DNA of 64,000 bases, taken from Methanolacinia paynteri (GTDB lineage Archaea; Halobacteriota; Methanomicrobia; Methanomicrobiales; Methanomicrobiaceae). Within the stretch, counting starts at the first letter, position 1. Each line of letters begins with the position of its first letter. This document shows positions 1 to 9,045 of the stretch, piece by piece. Below the pieces are notes generated by a model that was not told where the DNA came from, searched no databases, and worked only from the letters and a program-made list of their open reading frames with translations. The stretch lies in contig NZ_KN360931.1 of the NCBI RefSeq assembly GCF_000784355.1, positions 20,942-84,941 of the forward strand, read 5' to 3'. Made by a program: the position numbers and the translations under genes.

Positions 1-122
1 AATGGGGTTCAAAATAAATTTATTTCTATTTTAATCGCGCCGATTTCAATATATTGGACTTTATTTGGCTAAATATTGATTCTGCGGGTTTAAAACATCC
101 GGATTTAAAAACGGAGGGTTTT

Positions 123-179
123 ATGTTGCTTGCAAAAGGTTTATCCGTTTATACGCAGTTTAAATATTTGGCTAATTAG
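123..179 (+). CDS. 18-codon leader ORF upstream of the AdoMet decarboxylase-like gene
   Basis: A short reading frame begins with ATG at 123, four bases after a strong Shine-Dalgarno sequence (GGAGGG, 113-118), and ends with TAG at 177-179. The predicted peptide is MLLAKGLSVYTQFKYLAN. It stops about 27 bases before the preferred start of the AdoMet decarboxylase-like gene, so the two are probably on one transcript. I see no family resemblance. A regulatory leader peptide is an inference from the strong SD and its position; chance occurrence of so short a frame is possible. Confidence 0.4.
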   Translation: MLLAKGLSVYTQFKYLAN

Positions 180-205
180 TGCTGTTCGGAGGGATGAAAA
201 ACCGG

Positions 206-607
206 ATGGTTAAGAATGTTGAAGCTCAGAAAGCAAGGGATGCATTCTCCGAGGAGAATGCCTGGGGTCTCGCCACAAACGTAGACCTGTACGGATGCAA
301 CCCGGATACAATAAGGGATGCAGGAAAAATAAAGCAGTTCGTTGTCGAACTTTGCGATCTTATCGACATGAAGAGATTCGGAGAGACTGAAGTTGTCCAC
401 TTCGGTCCGAATGACAAGGTTGCAGGTTATTCAATGACACAGCTGATCGAAACATCGCTGATATCAGGTCATTTCGCAAATTCGACGAATGCTGCATATA
501 TAGATGTCTTCAGTTGCAAGGAATATAATCCCGAAGACGTCGTAGAGTATGCAAAGAAATTTTTCGGCGCGAATTCAGCAAAAAGTAATGTTGTTCTAAG
601 GGAGTAA
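206..607 (+). CDS. S-adenosylmethionine decarboxylase-like protein (SpeH family)
   Basis: The protein resembles the prokaryotic class of pyruvoyl-dependent AdoMet decarboxylases, which self-cleave before a serine and supply the aminopropyl donor for spermidine synthesis. Aligned by eye to SpeH, the segment TSLISGHFANSTN occupies the place of the ESHLSIHTWPE cleavage region: the processing Ser, the second Ser, the His and the downstream Cys of DVFSC are kept, while the Glu before the cleavage site is Thr and the TWPE part is lost. Length (133 residues) fits the family. The start at 206 is 12 bases after GGAGGG (188-193); ATG 194 and GTG 179 are alternatives in the same frame but abut or precede that SD. 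Activity is uncertain because of the altered cleavage motif. Confidence 0.6.
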   Translation: MVKNVEAQKARDAFSEENAWGLATNVDLYGCNPDTIRDAGKIKQFVVELCDLIDMKRFGETEVVHFGPNDKVAGYSMTQLIETSLISGHFANSTNAAYIDVFSCKEYNPEDVVEYAKKFFGANSAKSNVVLRE

Positions 608-696
608 TCTCCAATATCTATTTTTATCAGAGGCCCTAAAAAAGTTAATAACAGCTTTATGTCATATGATATGAAGTAATTTTAACAGGGTCGTTT

Positions 697-1557
697 ATGC
701 AGGATAATACTGAAGATAACGAATCAGAAGCCTTTGTAATCCCTTTCGTCAAGATCCAGGGAAACGGGAACGATTTCATTCTAATCGACGAGACTGACGG
801 GGAAGTAATTCCCGATCCGATGAAGGCCGAGTTTGCCGCTCTTTATTGTGACAGGCGGTTTGGGATCGGCGCCGACGGTGTCCTGTTCCTCTCGAAGTCG
901 GATAAGGCGAATATCAGGATGAGAATCCTGCAGCCTGACAAGAGCGAGGCCGAGATGTGTGGAAACGGTATCCGCTGTCTGGTAAAGTACGCGTATGACA
1001 ACGATTACATTACGGAAAACTGCGTAGTCGAAACTCTTGCGGGAAACCTGTCTGTGGAACTCGGCTATAACGAGAATAATGAATTCATCGCGAAGATAGA
1101 TATGGGAAAGGTGCTCTCTGAGTGCAGCGAAATCCCGGCGAAGGGAGAGGGAGAATATCTCAGGAAGATCAACGGCTATGATGTTTATGCGGTGAATACC
1201 GGTGTTCCCCATGCAGTCATCTTTGTTGATTCGGTTGAAAAACTGTCGATCGAAGAGATTGCTCCTCCAATCAGGTATCATGAATCGTTCCCCAATGGTG
1301 CGAATGTCAATTTCGTGCAGATAACAGGGAAGGACGAGATATCAGTCCGTACATATGAAAGAGGCGTTGAATCGGAGACACTGAGCTGCGGTACGGGTTC
1401 GACTGCAAGTGCAGCCGTCGCACATAAGTTAGGAAAAACCGGCAGCAGGGTAAAGGTGAATACAGTCGGCGGGCCTCTTGTAATATACCTGGAAGACGAC
1501 GAGGCTTTCATGGAAGGTCCGGCGGCGACGGTTTTTACGGGCCGGATATGGGCCTGA
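697..1557 (+). CDS. dapF: Diaminopimelate epimerase
   Basis: Interconverts LL- and meso-diaminopimelate in lysine biosynthesis, without a cofactor, in the cytoplasm. Both catalytic cysteine motifs are present: EMCGNGIRC near residue 88 and ETLSCGTGSTASA near residue 230, in the two pseudosymmetric halves. The 286-residue length is typical, with about 15 acidic extra residues before the usual FVKIQGNGNDF start. The 3' end overlaps the oppositely transcribed radB by 23 bases, so the two genes converge. Confidence 0.95.
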   Translation: MQDNTEDNESEAFVIPFVKIQGNGNDFILIDETDGEVIPDPMKAEFAALYCDRRFGIGADGVLFLSKSDKANIRMRILQPDKSEAEMCGNGIRCLVKYAYDNDYITENCVVETLAGNLSVELGYNENNEFIAKIDMGKVLSECSEIPAKGEGEYLRKINGYDVYAVNTGVPHAVIFVDSVEKLSIEEIAPPIRYHESFPNGANVNFVQITGKDEISVRTYERGVESETLSCGTGSTASAAVAHKLGKTGSRVKVNTVGGPLVIYLEDDEAFMEGPAATVFTGRIWA

Positions 1558-2215
1558 TTCCTTTCTCTTCAATAATAAAATCCAGAAAATCTCCTTCTTT
1601 TTTTGACCTGTGCTTTTCAAGAACAGCTGTTCTTAATCCGTTCTTCTTTTCAAGCCTTACAATTACCTTTGAGATATGCCTCAGCGATGTCCCTCCGAGG
1701 CCGGAGACTGCATTCTGGTCAATATTCATATACACCTGATTTGAGACAAGAACCGGGATGTCGTATCTGCGTGCAAAACCGAGCAGTCTTATCATCTGGC
1801 TGCCCAGTTTTCTCTGGCTCTCGCCGGATCGCCCTCCCTCAACCCTGTATAATGCCGTAGCCGAATCAAGCACTATCAGGCCTATTCCGGTATAGGTCTT
1901 CAGTAATTTGTCGCATTCCCCGATCATCAGTCCCTGCAGGTCGAAATCGACCGGTTCAAAAATTATAAGATCTTCTGCAAGTGTCCTGTTTTCTTCGCCC
2001 GCAATCTGCCGGAATCTTTCAACTGAAAATCCTTCGGTATCGATGTATATGACTTTTTTTCCGGATTTTAGCTGTTCTATGGCAGTCATCAGGCATATTG
2101 TGCTTTTGCCGCTCGCCGGCTCACCATATACCTGGGTGATCATTTTTTTTTCAAGGCCTCCCCCGATAAGATCGTCGAATTCGGGTGATCCTGTACTTAT
2201 CTTGTCTTCCTGCAT
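1535..2215 (-). CDS. radB: DNA repair and recombination protein RadB
   Basis: A euryarchaeal RecA/Rad51 paralog thought to act as an accessory to the RadA recombinase. It consists of only the ATPase core (226 residues), with no N-terminal helix-hairpin-helix domain, as expected for RadB. Walker A is GEPASGKST near residue 31 and Walker B is LIVLDS near residue 114; SNQVYMN resembles the L2-adjacent segment of RadA. It lies 13 bases downstream of larC on the same strand and may be cotranscribed. No truncation is seen. Confidence 0.93.
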   Translation of the reverse strand: MQEDKISTGSPEFDDLIGGGLEKKMITQVYGEPASGKSTICLMTAIEQLKSGKKVIYIDTEGFSVERFRQIAGEENRTLAEDLIIFEPVDFDLQGLMIGECDKLLKTYTGIGLIVLDSATALYRVEGGRSGESQRKLGSQMIRLLGFARRYDIPVLVSNQVYMNIDQNAVSGLGGTSLRHISKVIVRLEKKNGLRTAVLEKHRSKKEGDFLDFIIEEKGIRPISGP

Positions 2216-2228
2216 AGAACATCCGGGG

Positions 2229-3395
2229 TTATTCGATCTCTTTTAATGCCTTATCTTCCGCGTATCGTGCTATTGTCTTCAGGGGGAGTTTGCAGGAAGC
2301 GGCAGTCTTCTTCAAATCTTCGTATTCGGCCTTGACTGTAACCGGCGTGCCATTGATGTACCCAACTTTTACTCTTATATTGTACGTGGAATTTTCATAG
2401 GGGAAGGAGACCTCTACGATCTCCCTTTCCAGTATCGATCTGTGTATATTCTGCATGTGCCTGATACCAAGCGTCCCCAGTTCTTCCGAAAGTATTTCAA
2501 TAAACCTGTGGGTATCGTGGCTTTTGCTTATCACCTTCATCAGGTATCCCGGCCTGCCTTTCTTCATTATTACAGGGATTGCACACGCATCGGATGCTCC
2601 TGCTTCCATAAGCCTCTGTATTACATGCGAGATGAGTTCCCCGGTTGCATCGTCGACGTTTGTCTCCAGGATCTCTATTACGTCATGGTTGAGAACTTCG
2701 GATTCGACTATAAATGTCCTTAAAACGTTAGGCGTGTCTTCCGGGTCTCTTTTTCCCGCCCCGTACCCTATGGCTTTTACAGGGCCTGTGATGTCAGGAA
2801 TCTCCTTAGATCTGAATTCGGCCAGCAGGGCGGCCCCTGTGGGAGTGCACAATTCTGATTCGTCATCCGTGATTTTTACAGGAATATTTCCGTTTTTTAA
2901 TATTGCAAGTGTTGCAGGAGCGGGATTAGGGTAACTTCCGTGGGCGGATTTGATATATCCCCTTCCCGTTGCAACGGGCAGGACTGCCGTGGCATCGATA
3001 TTAAGTGAGCAAAAAGCGGTACAGGCGCCGAGGACATCGGCAATTGCATCATCCGCACCGACTTCGTGAAAATGAGGATTTTCCCCGTGAATCTCTCCTT
3101 CTCCTGCCGCCAGTCTTTTGAATACCCTTTTTGCCATCTCTATTGCATCTTTCGGAGCATCGGCTTTTTCGACTATCTTCAAAACTTCTTCAAGGGTTCT
3201 GTGCGAATGGCCCGAGTTAGTTTGAATTCCTATTGCAGATATGCCGCACCTTTTGACCCTGTCGATCCCGGGCGGCGCAACAACCGAGGACATCGCCTTT
3301 ATTACACTCTCTTTGTCTGCGCCGAGGTCAAGGAGCGAACCGGTGATCATATCGCCTGCCGCTCCGTGAAAGGGATCAAATACAAGGATACGCAT
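2229..3395 (-). CDS. larC: LarC-family nickel insertion protein (formerly UPF0272/DUF111)
   Basis: The N-terminal motif FDPFHGAAGDM, the His-rich segment SGHSHRTLEEV, and NPHFHEVGADDAIADV identify the LarC family. Bacterial LarC inserts nickel into the pyridinium-dithiocarboxylate cofactor of lactate racemase; in methanogens the recipient is not established. The length of about 390 residues matches full-length LarC. ATG 3395 gives the family-typical start MRILVFDP; an in-frame ATG at 3404 would add three residues, and neither has a clear SD. It shares a 50-base divergent promoter region with cdc48. Confidence 0.85.
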   Translation of the reverse strand: MRILVFDPFHGAAGDMITGSLLDLGADKESVIKAMSSVVAPPGIDRVKRCGISAIGIQTNSGHSHRTLEEVLKIVEKADAPKDAIEMAKRVFKRLAAGEGEIHGENPHFHEVGADDAIADVLGACTAFCSLNIDATAVLPVATGRGYIKSAHGSYPNPAPATLAILKNGNIPVKITDDESELCTPTGAALLAEFRSKEIPDITGPVKAIGYGAGKRDPEDTPNVLRTFIVESEVLNHDVIEILETNVDDATGELISHVIQRLMEAGASDACAIPVIMKKGRPGYLMKVISKSHDTHRFIEILSEELGTLGIRHMQNIHRSILEREIVEVSFPYENSTYNIRVKVGYINGTPVTVKAEYEDLKKTAASCKLPLKTIARYAEDKALKEIE

Positions 3396-3448
3396 ATGTA
3401 ACATGTACTTATACGTAATTGCATAATATCTTGTGTTAAGGTGAGTTT
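3396..3448. promoter_or_regulatory. Divergent promoter region between larC and cdc48
   Basis: Only about 50 bases separate the two start codons. AT-rich stretches (around 3408-3417 and 3421-3430) could serve as TATA elements for either direction, and AAGGTGAG just before 3449 is an SD for cdc48. The compactness suggests overlapping promoters, with a short or absent leader on the larC side. Confidence 0.45.
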
Positions 3449-5989
3449 ATGATAAATCTGAAAGTCGACAGCGCTTATCCTGAGGACCAGGGAACCGGAC
3501 GTGCCAGACTCGATCCCGAAACAATGCTCCAGCTTCACCTTTCTCCAGGGGATCTAATATATATAAATGGAAAAAGGCGGACTGTTGCAAAAGTATGGCG
3601 CCAGATGGTCAATGACTGGAATAAGAATAAGATTAGAATAGACAGTTTCATCCGGGCAAATGCAGGCATCAGCATCGGCGAAAAAGTGGAGATCGATGCC
3701 GTTGAAAATGTAGTGGCGGCAAAAAGGGTCGTTCTTGCACCGCCCGAGGATCTTCCAAAACAGCTTCCGATAAATTACAATAATGCTGTGACCAAGCTTA
3801 TCGATTTCCCGGTATGCAAAGGTGACCGGGTTCCTGTTCTTGCGGGGCTGCCTTTTATGCAGCCCCAAACCGTTGCTTTCAAGGTAGTAAGTATCGAACC
3901 CGAAGAATCCGTGATCATTTCAAAGGAGACCGATGTCGAATTTTCAGACAAGCCTGCCGAGGGATTTGAAGGCATCAAACTGATATCGTACGAGGACATC
4001 GGCGGTCTCAAAGGGGAACTCCAGGATGTAAGGGAGACGATCGAGCTTCCCATGAGGCATCCGGAACTTTTCAGGAAGCTCGGGATCGATCCGCCTAAAG
4101 GGGTTTTGCTGTATGGTCCTCCCGGGACTGGAAAGACACTCATAGCAAAGGCCGTAGCCAACGAGAGCGGTGCGCATTTCATCTCAATAGCAGGGCCTGA
4201 AGTAATATCCAAATATTACGGCGAAAGCGAACAGAGGCTCAGGGAGATCTTCGACGAGGCGGAGGATAATGCCCCCTCGATAATTTTCATCGATGAACTC
4301 GATTCAATAGCCCCCAGGCGTGAGGACGTAACCGGAGAGGTCGAGAGAAGAGTTGTTGCACAGCTCCTGACGATGATGGACGGCCTTGAGGAGAGAGGCC
4401 AGGTCGTAGTAATAGGAGCAACGAATCGTCTTGACGCAATAGATCCCGCCCTCAGAAGGCCCGGAAGGTTTGACAGGGAGATCGAAATCGGGCCGCCCGA
4501 TGAATCCGATCGCCTCGAAATTCTGAGAATCCATGTACGCGGGATGCCGACTGAAGGAGAGAAGAGGATAATCGAGGTCAGGAAGAAGATCGACGAAAGT
4601 TCGGGTCTTGAGAAGGATGAGCTTGAAGAGGAGCTCAAGAGCCTTGAAAGTGAGATGTCCCGCAGCAGGGAGAACCTGCTGAAGGAATTTTCTTCTCTTA
4701 CAACAGGATTCGTGGGCGCTGATCTTGCAGCACTTGCACGGGAGGCGGCGTTGCGCGCCTTGAGGAGATACCTGCCCGATATCGACCTTGAGATAGAAGA
4801 GATCTCACAGGAGATCCTCGAATCGATGGAGATCAGGGTAGAGGATTTCCATAATGCCCTAAAGGATATCAATCCCAGTGCAATGCGTGAGGTATTCCTT
4901 GAGGTTTCCCATGTTCACTGGAATGATGTAGGCGGTCTGCAGAAAGAGAAGGAGGAGGTGCGCGAAGCTGTCGAATACCCGCTCACGAAGCCCGGCCGCT
5001 TTGAAGACCTCGGTATTGAGCCGCCGAGAGGAGTCCTCCTGTACGGACCGCCCGGAACAGGAAAAACCCTGATCGCCAAGGCCGTTGCAAACGAGAGCGG
5101 TGCGAATTTCATCCCCGTAAGGGGCCCCCAGCTGTTGTCGAAATGGGTAGGGGAAAGCGAGAGGGCCGTGCGTGAAATTTTCCGGAAGGCAAGGCAGGTC
5201 TCACCGTCCATCATCTTCTTTGACGAACTGGACTCCCTTACTCCAGTGCGTGGGAGAGGATCCGATTCGCACGTGATGGAGAGTGTTGTAAACCAGATCC
5301 TGACAGAATTCGACGGGCTGGAGGATATGCGTGGCGTTGTCATTATGGGAGCTACGAACCGCCCGGATATGATCGATCCCGCACTGCTTCGTGCAGGAAG
5401 ATTTGATCGCCTGGTGTATGTCGGTGAGCCCGACGAGGCCTCGCGGAAGAGAATTCTCCAGATCCATACCCGGTTCATGCCGATAGAGGGTTCAGCTCTC
5501 GACGAGATAATCGAATCGACGAAATCCGGCGAGGAGAGGTTCTTTGAGGAGGCGTTTAAAAATCTCAGCAAAAAGAAGGATATCATGCCGAACAGGCAGG
5601 TCTCGGCTGATGAACTGAAGGAATTCCTGGTTGCGGAGAACCAGCAGAGCACAATTTCAATCCCGGTTTATAAAAGAAGGAGACTTGTCGTCGATCTTTT
5701 AAGTAAGAATGCGTTGTATCTCAAAGATCCGGGGAGGGATGAATTGATCGATAAGATCGCTGCGCTCAGTCCCGGCTATGTAGGCTCGGATCTTGAACTG
5801 CTGTGCAGGGAGGCTGCCATGTTTGCGATGAGGGACGGAAAGTCATCTGTTGACGAGTCTCATTTCAAATCGGCTCTCAAAAAGGTCCATCCTATGATGA
5901 ACGAGAGACTGCGCGAGCAGTACGAGAATATCCGGACATATTTCAAAGGGGGCCTCCCGCGGCAGGTCCAGCCTATCGAATACCAGTAA
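3449..5989 (+). CDS. cdc48: CDC48/VCP-type double AAA+ ATPase with extra insertions
   Basis: Hexameric unfoldase and segregase of archaea, likely feeding the proteasome. The order is an N domain (residues 1-180), D1 with Walker [10 protein letters not shown] near 222 and Walker [10 protein letters not shown] near 278, and D2 with a second GPPGTGKTL near 535 and IIFFDELDS near 592. At 846 residues it is about 100 longer than usual. A charged, coiled-coil-like insert of about 40 residues sits after RGMP in D1, and an insert of about 75 residues follows RFMP in D2, both before the conserved GFVGADL/GYVGSDL helix region. All ATPase motifs are intact. A T6 tract follows at 5993-5998. Confidence 0.95.
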   Translation: MINLKVDSAYPEDQGTGRARLDPETMLQLHLSPGDLIYINGKRRTVAKVWRQMVNDWNKNKIRIDSFIRANAGISIGEKVEIDAVENVVAAKRVVLAPPEDLPKQLPINYNNAVTKLIDFPVCKGDRVPVLAGLPFMQPQTVAFKVVSIEPEESVIISKETDVEFSDKPAEGFEGIKLISYEDIGGLKGELQDVRETIELPMRHPELFRKLGIDPPKGVLLYGPPGTGKTLIAKAVANESGAHFISIAGPEVISKYYGESEQRLREIFDEAEDNAPSIIFIDELDSIAPRREDVTGEVERRVVAQLLTMMDGLEERGQVVVIGATNRLDAIDPALRRPGRFDREIEIGPPDESDRLEILRIHVRGMPTEGEKRIIEVRKKIDESSGLEKDELEEELKSLESEMSRSRENLLKEFSSLTTGFVGADLAALAREAALRALRRYLPDIDLEIEEISQEILESMEIRVEDFHNALKDINPSAMREVFLEVSHVHWNDVGGLQKEKEEVREAVEYPLTKPGRFEDLGIEPPRGVLLYGPPGTGKTLIAKAVANESGANFIPVRGPQLLSKWVGESERAVREIFRKARQVSPSIIFFDELDSLTPVRGRGSDSHVMESVVNQILTEFDGLEDMRGVVIMGATNRPDMIDPALLRAGRFDRLVYVGEPDEASRKRILQIHTRFMPIEGSALDEIIESTKSGEERFFEEAFKNLSKKKDIMPNRQVSADELKEFLVAENQQSTISIPVYKRRRLVVDLLSKNALYLKDPGRDELIDKIAALSPGYVGSDLELLCREAAMFAMRDGKSSVDESHFKSALKKVHPMMNERLREQYENIRTYFKGGLPRQVQPIEYQ

Positions 5990-5992
5990 CTA

Positions 5993-5998
5993 TTTTTT
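5993..5998 (+). terminator. T-tract after cdc48
   Basis: Six consecutive T residues directly after the cdc48 stop, without a preceding hairpin, as in simple archaeal intrinsic termination. Confidence 0.4.
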
Positions 5999-6073
5999 CA
6001 ATCCATTAATCTTTTTACATCAATGAACAAAAATATACATTGAATTTACTGAATCTCTGTCGGAGGATGAATA

Positions 6074-7597
6074 TTGCCAAATTGCACCACATTTATCGAT
6101 AATAACCTGAGATTAAGGGATAAGCCGGCACTCATATGCCCTTCGCAAAACATCTCCCTGACATACGGGGATCTCTTTGAAGCCATGAACCGCTACTCGG
6201 GTATTCTGGTTTCAGGGGGAATTGAAAAAGGGGACAGGGTATGCATATATCTTCCTTCATCCCCTGAATATCTAATATTTTACCTGGCAATATGGAGAAT
6301 CGGAGCTGTTGCAGTTCCTTTGAATATTGTTCTCAAACCGGCCGAGGTCAGGTATATGCTTGAAAATTCAGGTGCGAAAGCGATCATCTCCGATATAAGT
6401 GGTTCTGATTCGGTAAGAGAAGCGTTATCCAACGGTCCGAATGTCGTTAGTTATGTTACGGGCAGTGAGGAATGGAATGAAATGGTATCCGGTGCCGGAT
6501 GCCCGGTCCGTCCTGTCGACTGCGATTTCAATGATCTCTGCCAGTTCCAGTACACATCGGGAACTACAGGAAAGCAGAAGGGTGCAATGCTTTCTCACGG
6601 CAACTGGATCTCGGCAATGGATGCTGAATGCGATGTTCTTAGTTATTATGAGGATGATGTCTATCTCGGCATCTACCCTATGGCCCATGTGGGAGTTTCA
6701 TGGGGTATATCCGCATTGAGAGCCGGTGCCACTTGGGTTGTAATGGAAAAGTTCGAGCTTGAAGAATATATCGATCTTATCGAGAGGTATTCTGCGACCG
6801 TAGTTGCGGGTATGCCCCCGGTAATCCATTCGCTGCTGAAGACTCCTCCCGGAACCGAGGATCGGCTGAAGAGCGCAAGGGAGATGATCAGCGGCGGAGG
6901 GCCGCTCCACCATGCCATCTGGAAGGAGTTTTACAGCCGCTTCAGGATCCCGGTTGTAAACGCATATGGCCTTTCGGAAACTATCGTTGTCGGAACAGGC
7001 ACTGCAATCCGGCCTGAAGATTATCGCTATGCAGATGAGTTCAGGAGCGTGGGCAAACCTGTCGGGTACAGCGAGCTGAAGATTGTCGATGTCAACGATC
7101 CTTCGACAGAGCTTGAGCACATGGAGACCGGCGAGATTGCATTGAGGGGCCCGGCTGTTGCCTGCGGCTACTGGGGAATGGAAGAAGAGACGAAGTCGGT
7201 TTTTCTGCCTGACGGCTGGTTCCTGACAGGAGACATAGGCCATATCGACGAGGATGGGATGCTCTCAATCACCGACAGGAAGAAAGATATGATCGTCATG
7301 TCTGGATGGAAAATATACCCGACAGAAGTTGAAAAAACTTTGATCGAAAATCCTGCCGTCGACGATATCGCAGTGTTCGGGTGCAGCGACATTCACAGGG
7401 GTGAGGTTCCGGTGGCCGCAGTTGTGATGAAAGAGGGTTACGATTTCGACAGGAAGTCTATGGATGAGTTTGCACGCTCGCGTCTTGCGGGATACAAGGT
7501 CCCCAGGGAATATTATGTCGTTGATTCACTGCCCAGAGTCAGCGGATGGAAACTGCTCCGGCGTGAACTCGTAGAGAGATACTGCGGAAATAACTGA
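6074..7597 (+). CDS. AMP-forming acyl-CoA synthetase/ligase
   Basis: Member of the ANL superfamily that activates a carboxylic acid as acyl-AMP and transfers it to CoA. It shows the P-loop YTSGTTGKQKGAM near residue 161, the YGLSET motif near 299, TGDIGHIDEDG near 382 and the hinge region DRKKDMIVMSGWKIYP near 397. The C-terminal catalytic-lysine region reads SGWKLLRREL, with one more residue than the usual SGKILRR, so the Lys is offset. The start is TTG 6074, chosen because GGAGGATGA (6062-6070) places an SD seven bases upstream; the overlapping ATG 6067 is in another frame and stops after 11 codons. The substrate cannot be deduced. Confidence 0.88.
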   Translation: MPNCTTFIDNNLRLRDKPALICPSQNISLTYGDLFEAMNRYSGILVSGGIEKGDRVCIYLPSSPEYLIFYLAIWRIGAVAVPLNIVLKPAEVRYMLENSGAKAIISDISGSDSVREALSNGPNVVSYVTGSEEWNEMVSGAGCPVRPVDCDFNDLCQFQYTSGTTGKQKGAMLSHGNWISAMDAECDVLSYYEDDVYLGIYPMAHVGVSWGISALRAGATWVVMEKFELEEYIDLIERYSATVVAGMPPVIHSLLKTPPGTEDRLKSAREMISGGGPLHHAIWKEFYSRFRIPVVNAYGLSETIVVGTGTAIRPEDYRYADEFRSVGKPVGYSELKIVDVNDPSTELEHMETGEIALRGPAVACGYWGMEEETKSVFLPDGWFLTGDIGHIDEDGMLSITDRKKDMIVMSGWKIYPTEVEKTLIENPAVDDIAVFGCSDIHRGEVPVAAVVMKEGYDFDRKSMDEFARSRLAGYKVPREYYVVDSLPRVSGWKLLRRELVERYCGNN

Positions 7598-7606
7598 AGT
7601 ATTTTT

Positions 7607-7615
7607 TATAAATAT
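7607..7615 (+). promoter_or_regulatory. TATA element upstream of the RecA-fold gene
   Basis: TTTATAAATA-type sequence about 35 bases upstream of ATG 7647, at the right distance for transcription starting a few bases before the gene. Confidence 0.45.
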
Positions 7616-7646
7616 CTTTTTAATATTAAAAGCACACCTTGTACTG

Positions 7647-8264
7647 ATGTCAAACAGAATAGAGGAGATCCCTGATATCAGCAAAGTAAAAAGCCTTTCA
7701 AGCGGCATTGACGGGCTTGATTTTCAGCTTGACGGGGGCATTCCGGCAGGCTCCCTGATCCTGGTAATGTGTGATCCTCTATCCGGAATTGAAAAATTGT
7801 CAAAGCAGTTCTGGGAGGCAGATGACTCAGGTAAAAGTTCATATTTCATGCTTGATTCGGCGGTTGAAGCTGGCATGGCAGACGCCGGGAATATGAACCC
7901 CGGGGAGATTTCAGCGAATATGACAGGTAAATGGGTCGTCGTCGATTCTCTCTCTACGATGCTTTTAAAATACGGTATTGATGATATCATCGGGTTACTG
8001 AATGAAGTGTCGGGAAAGGTCAGGAAAGAGGGTGGAAATATTCTTCTTATAATGTATACCGGAATTCATTCAGCTTATGAAGAGATATTAATCAAAAGGA
8101 ACTGCGACACCATCTTTACTCTTAATCTCAGCATACACGGGAACGAAGTCGAGCGAAATCTTCAGGTAAATAAGATTAAAGGGTTGGATCTGCCTAAAAG
8201 AGTGTTCCCGTATAATATACTGAACAAAGGAATCGAACTTTCGACGACCGGCAGGGTCGTGTAA
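7647..8264 (+). CDS. RecA/KaiC-fold protein with degenerate Walker A
   Basis: The opening KSLSSGIDGLDFQLDGGIPAG is characteristic of RadA/KaiC-like ATPases, and KWVVVDSLS near residue 95 sits at the Walker B position. The P-loop position reads CDPLSGIEK, which lacks the GxxxxGK[ST] pattern, so ATP binding by the usual mode is unlikely. At 205 residues it is a single-domain protein. Regulatory or signal-sensing roles are known for similar inactive RecA-fold proteins in archaea, but I cannot assign one here. Its stop is followed within six bases by the outer inverted repeat of the hairpin island. Confidence 0.65.
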   Translation: MSNRIEEIPDISKVKSLSSGIDGLDFQLDGGIPAGSLILVMCDPLSGIEKLSKQFWEADDSGKSSYFMLDSAVEAGMADAGNMNPGEISANMTGKWVVVDSLSTMLLKYGIDDIIGLLNEVSGKVRKEGGNILLIMYTGIHSAYEEILIKRNCDTIFTLNLSIHGNEVERNLQVNKIKGLDLPKRVFPYNILNKGIELSTTGRVV

Positions 8265-8422
8265 TATTAATGGCTCTTCGTTGTTTCATGTGAGCAAATA
8301 ATTTGGGAATGTTACCCTTTTTCACATAAGTTCAGAACCAGCAAACAATTGCTTAAAAATGAGAAGCATTTTCTCATCCTCACATGACATTGTTGTATTT
8401 CTTATAGATCCTATTCTGACGA

Positions 8423-8708
8423 CCCCGGCACCGGCGGCCCAGGCCGCCGGACGGCCCCTACCCAGGGGCCTTGCCCGGAGATGATCTTCTCACGGCACGC
8501 CCCGGGGACCGGCAAGGGTCCCCCGGGCTGTCGAATTTTAGTTATGAGCCAACTTTTTTGGTAGATTCCGTTGTACATGCTATGAATTTACTGCGTTTCG
8601 CCGCTCAGGGGATACTCGTCTGTCCCCTGAGTGGCTATCGCCATTGAGAGGCCCCGAGGCCGGGGCCGGTCCGCGAGCCTGCAGTGCGGCTCGCGGCGAG
8701 GGGTTGCC
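8423..8708 (+). repeat. Hairpin element copy 1 (modules A and B)
   Basis: Module A has a 9-bp perfect hairpin at 8431-8450 with a two-base loop, a 7-bp hairpin at 8453-8470, and an imperfect hairpin near 8490-8522. Module B has three perfect hairpins in series: 8604-8631 (9-bp stem, 10-base loop), 8650-8667 (7-bp stem, AGGC loop) and 8671-8696 (9-bp stem, 8-base loop). It ends in GGGGTTGCC, the same terminus as the other copies. An AT-rich linker of about 60 bases separates the modules. Confidence 0.75.
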
Positions 8709-8770
8709 GAAGATGAGCCTTATGAATATCTTTGCCGGAACGCCTAAATTGGTATAAAAATCCGGACCCT

Positions 8771-9045
8771 GACCCTTTAGGCAACCCCGGCACCGGCAAG
8801 GGTCCCCTGAGCTGTTGAATTGAGCTTTTTTGTAAATCCGGATCGAGACCATTTAGATCCCCTTGGGATGTTGAATTTAGTTTCCTTAGCTTATTCCATT
8901 CTGTACGCGCCATGAATTTATCGCTTCCCGCTGCTCAGGGGATACTCGTCTGTCCCCTGAGTGGCTATCGCTATTGAGAGGCCCCGAGGCCGGGGCCGAT
9001 CCGTGAGCCTGCTGTGCGGCTCGCGGCGGGGGGTTGCCAAAAGTA
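8771..9045 (+). repeat. Hairpin element copy 2 (module A shortened, module B complete)
   Basis: The left end GGCAACCCCGGCACCGGCAA fuses the terminal sequence directly to the last part of module A, so the first two A hairpins are missing. Module B repeats the three hairpins at 8934-8961, 8980-8997 and 9001-9026. In the third, one C of the left arm is T, giving a G-U pair, and loop bases also vary, so structure is retained while sequence drifts. It ends GGGGTTGCCAAAA, matching the terminus of the copy at 62.9 kb. Confidence 0.72.

Noticed and set aside
781..1281. 166-codon minus-strand ORF opposite dapF
   Set aside because: Fully antisense to dapF, whose catalytic motifs are intact; no own start signal.
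4915..5652. 245-codon minus-strand ORF opposite cdc48
   Set aside because: Ser/Arg-rich translation produced by the complement of the strongly coding cdc48 frame.
8580..8913. Two overlapping minus-strand ORFs of about 90 codons in the hairpin island
   Set aside because: They lie wholly inside repeated hairpin sequence, have no SD, and their translations mirror the repeats; they arise from GC-rich composition.
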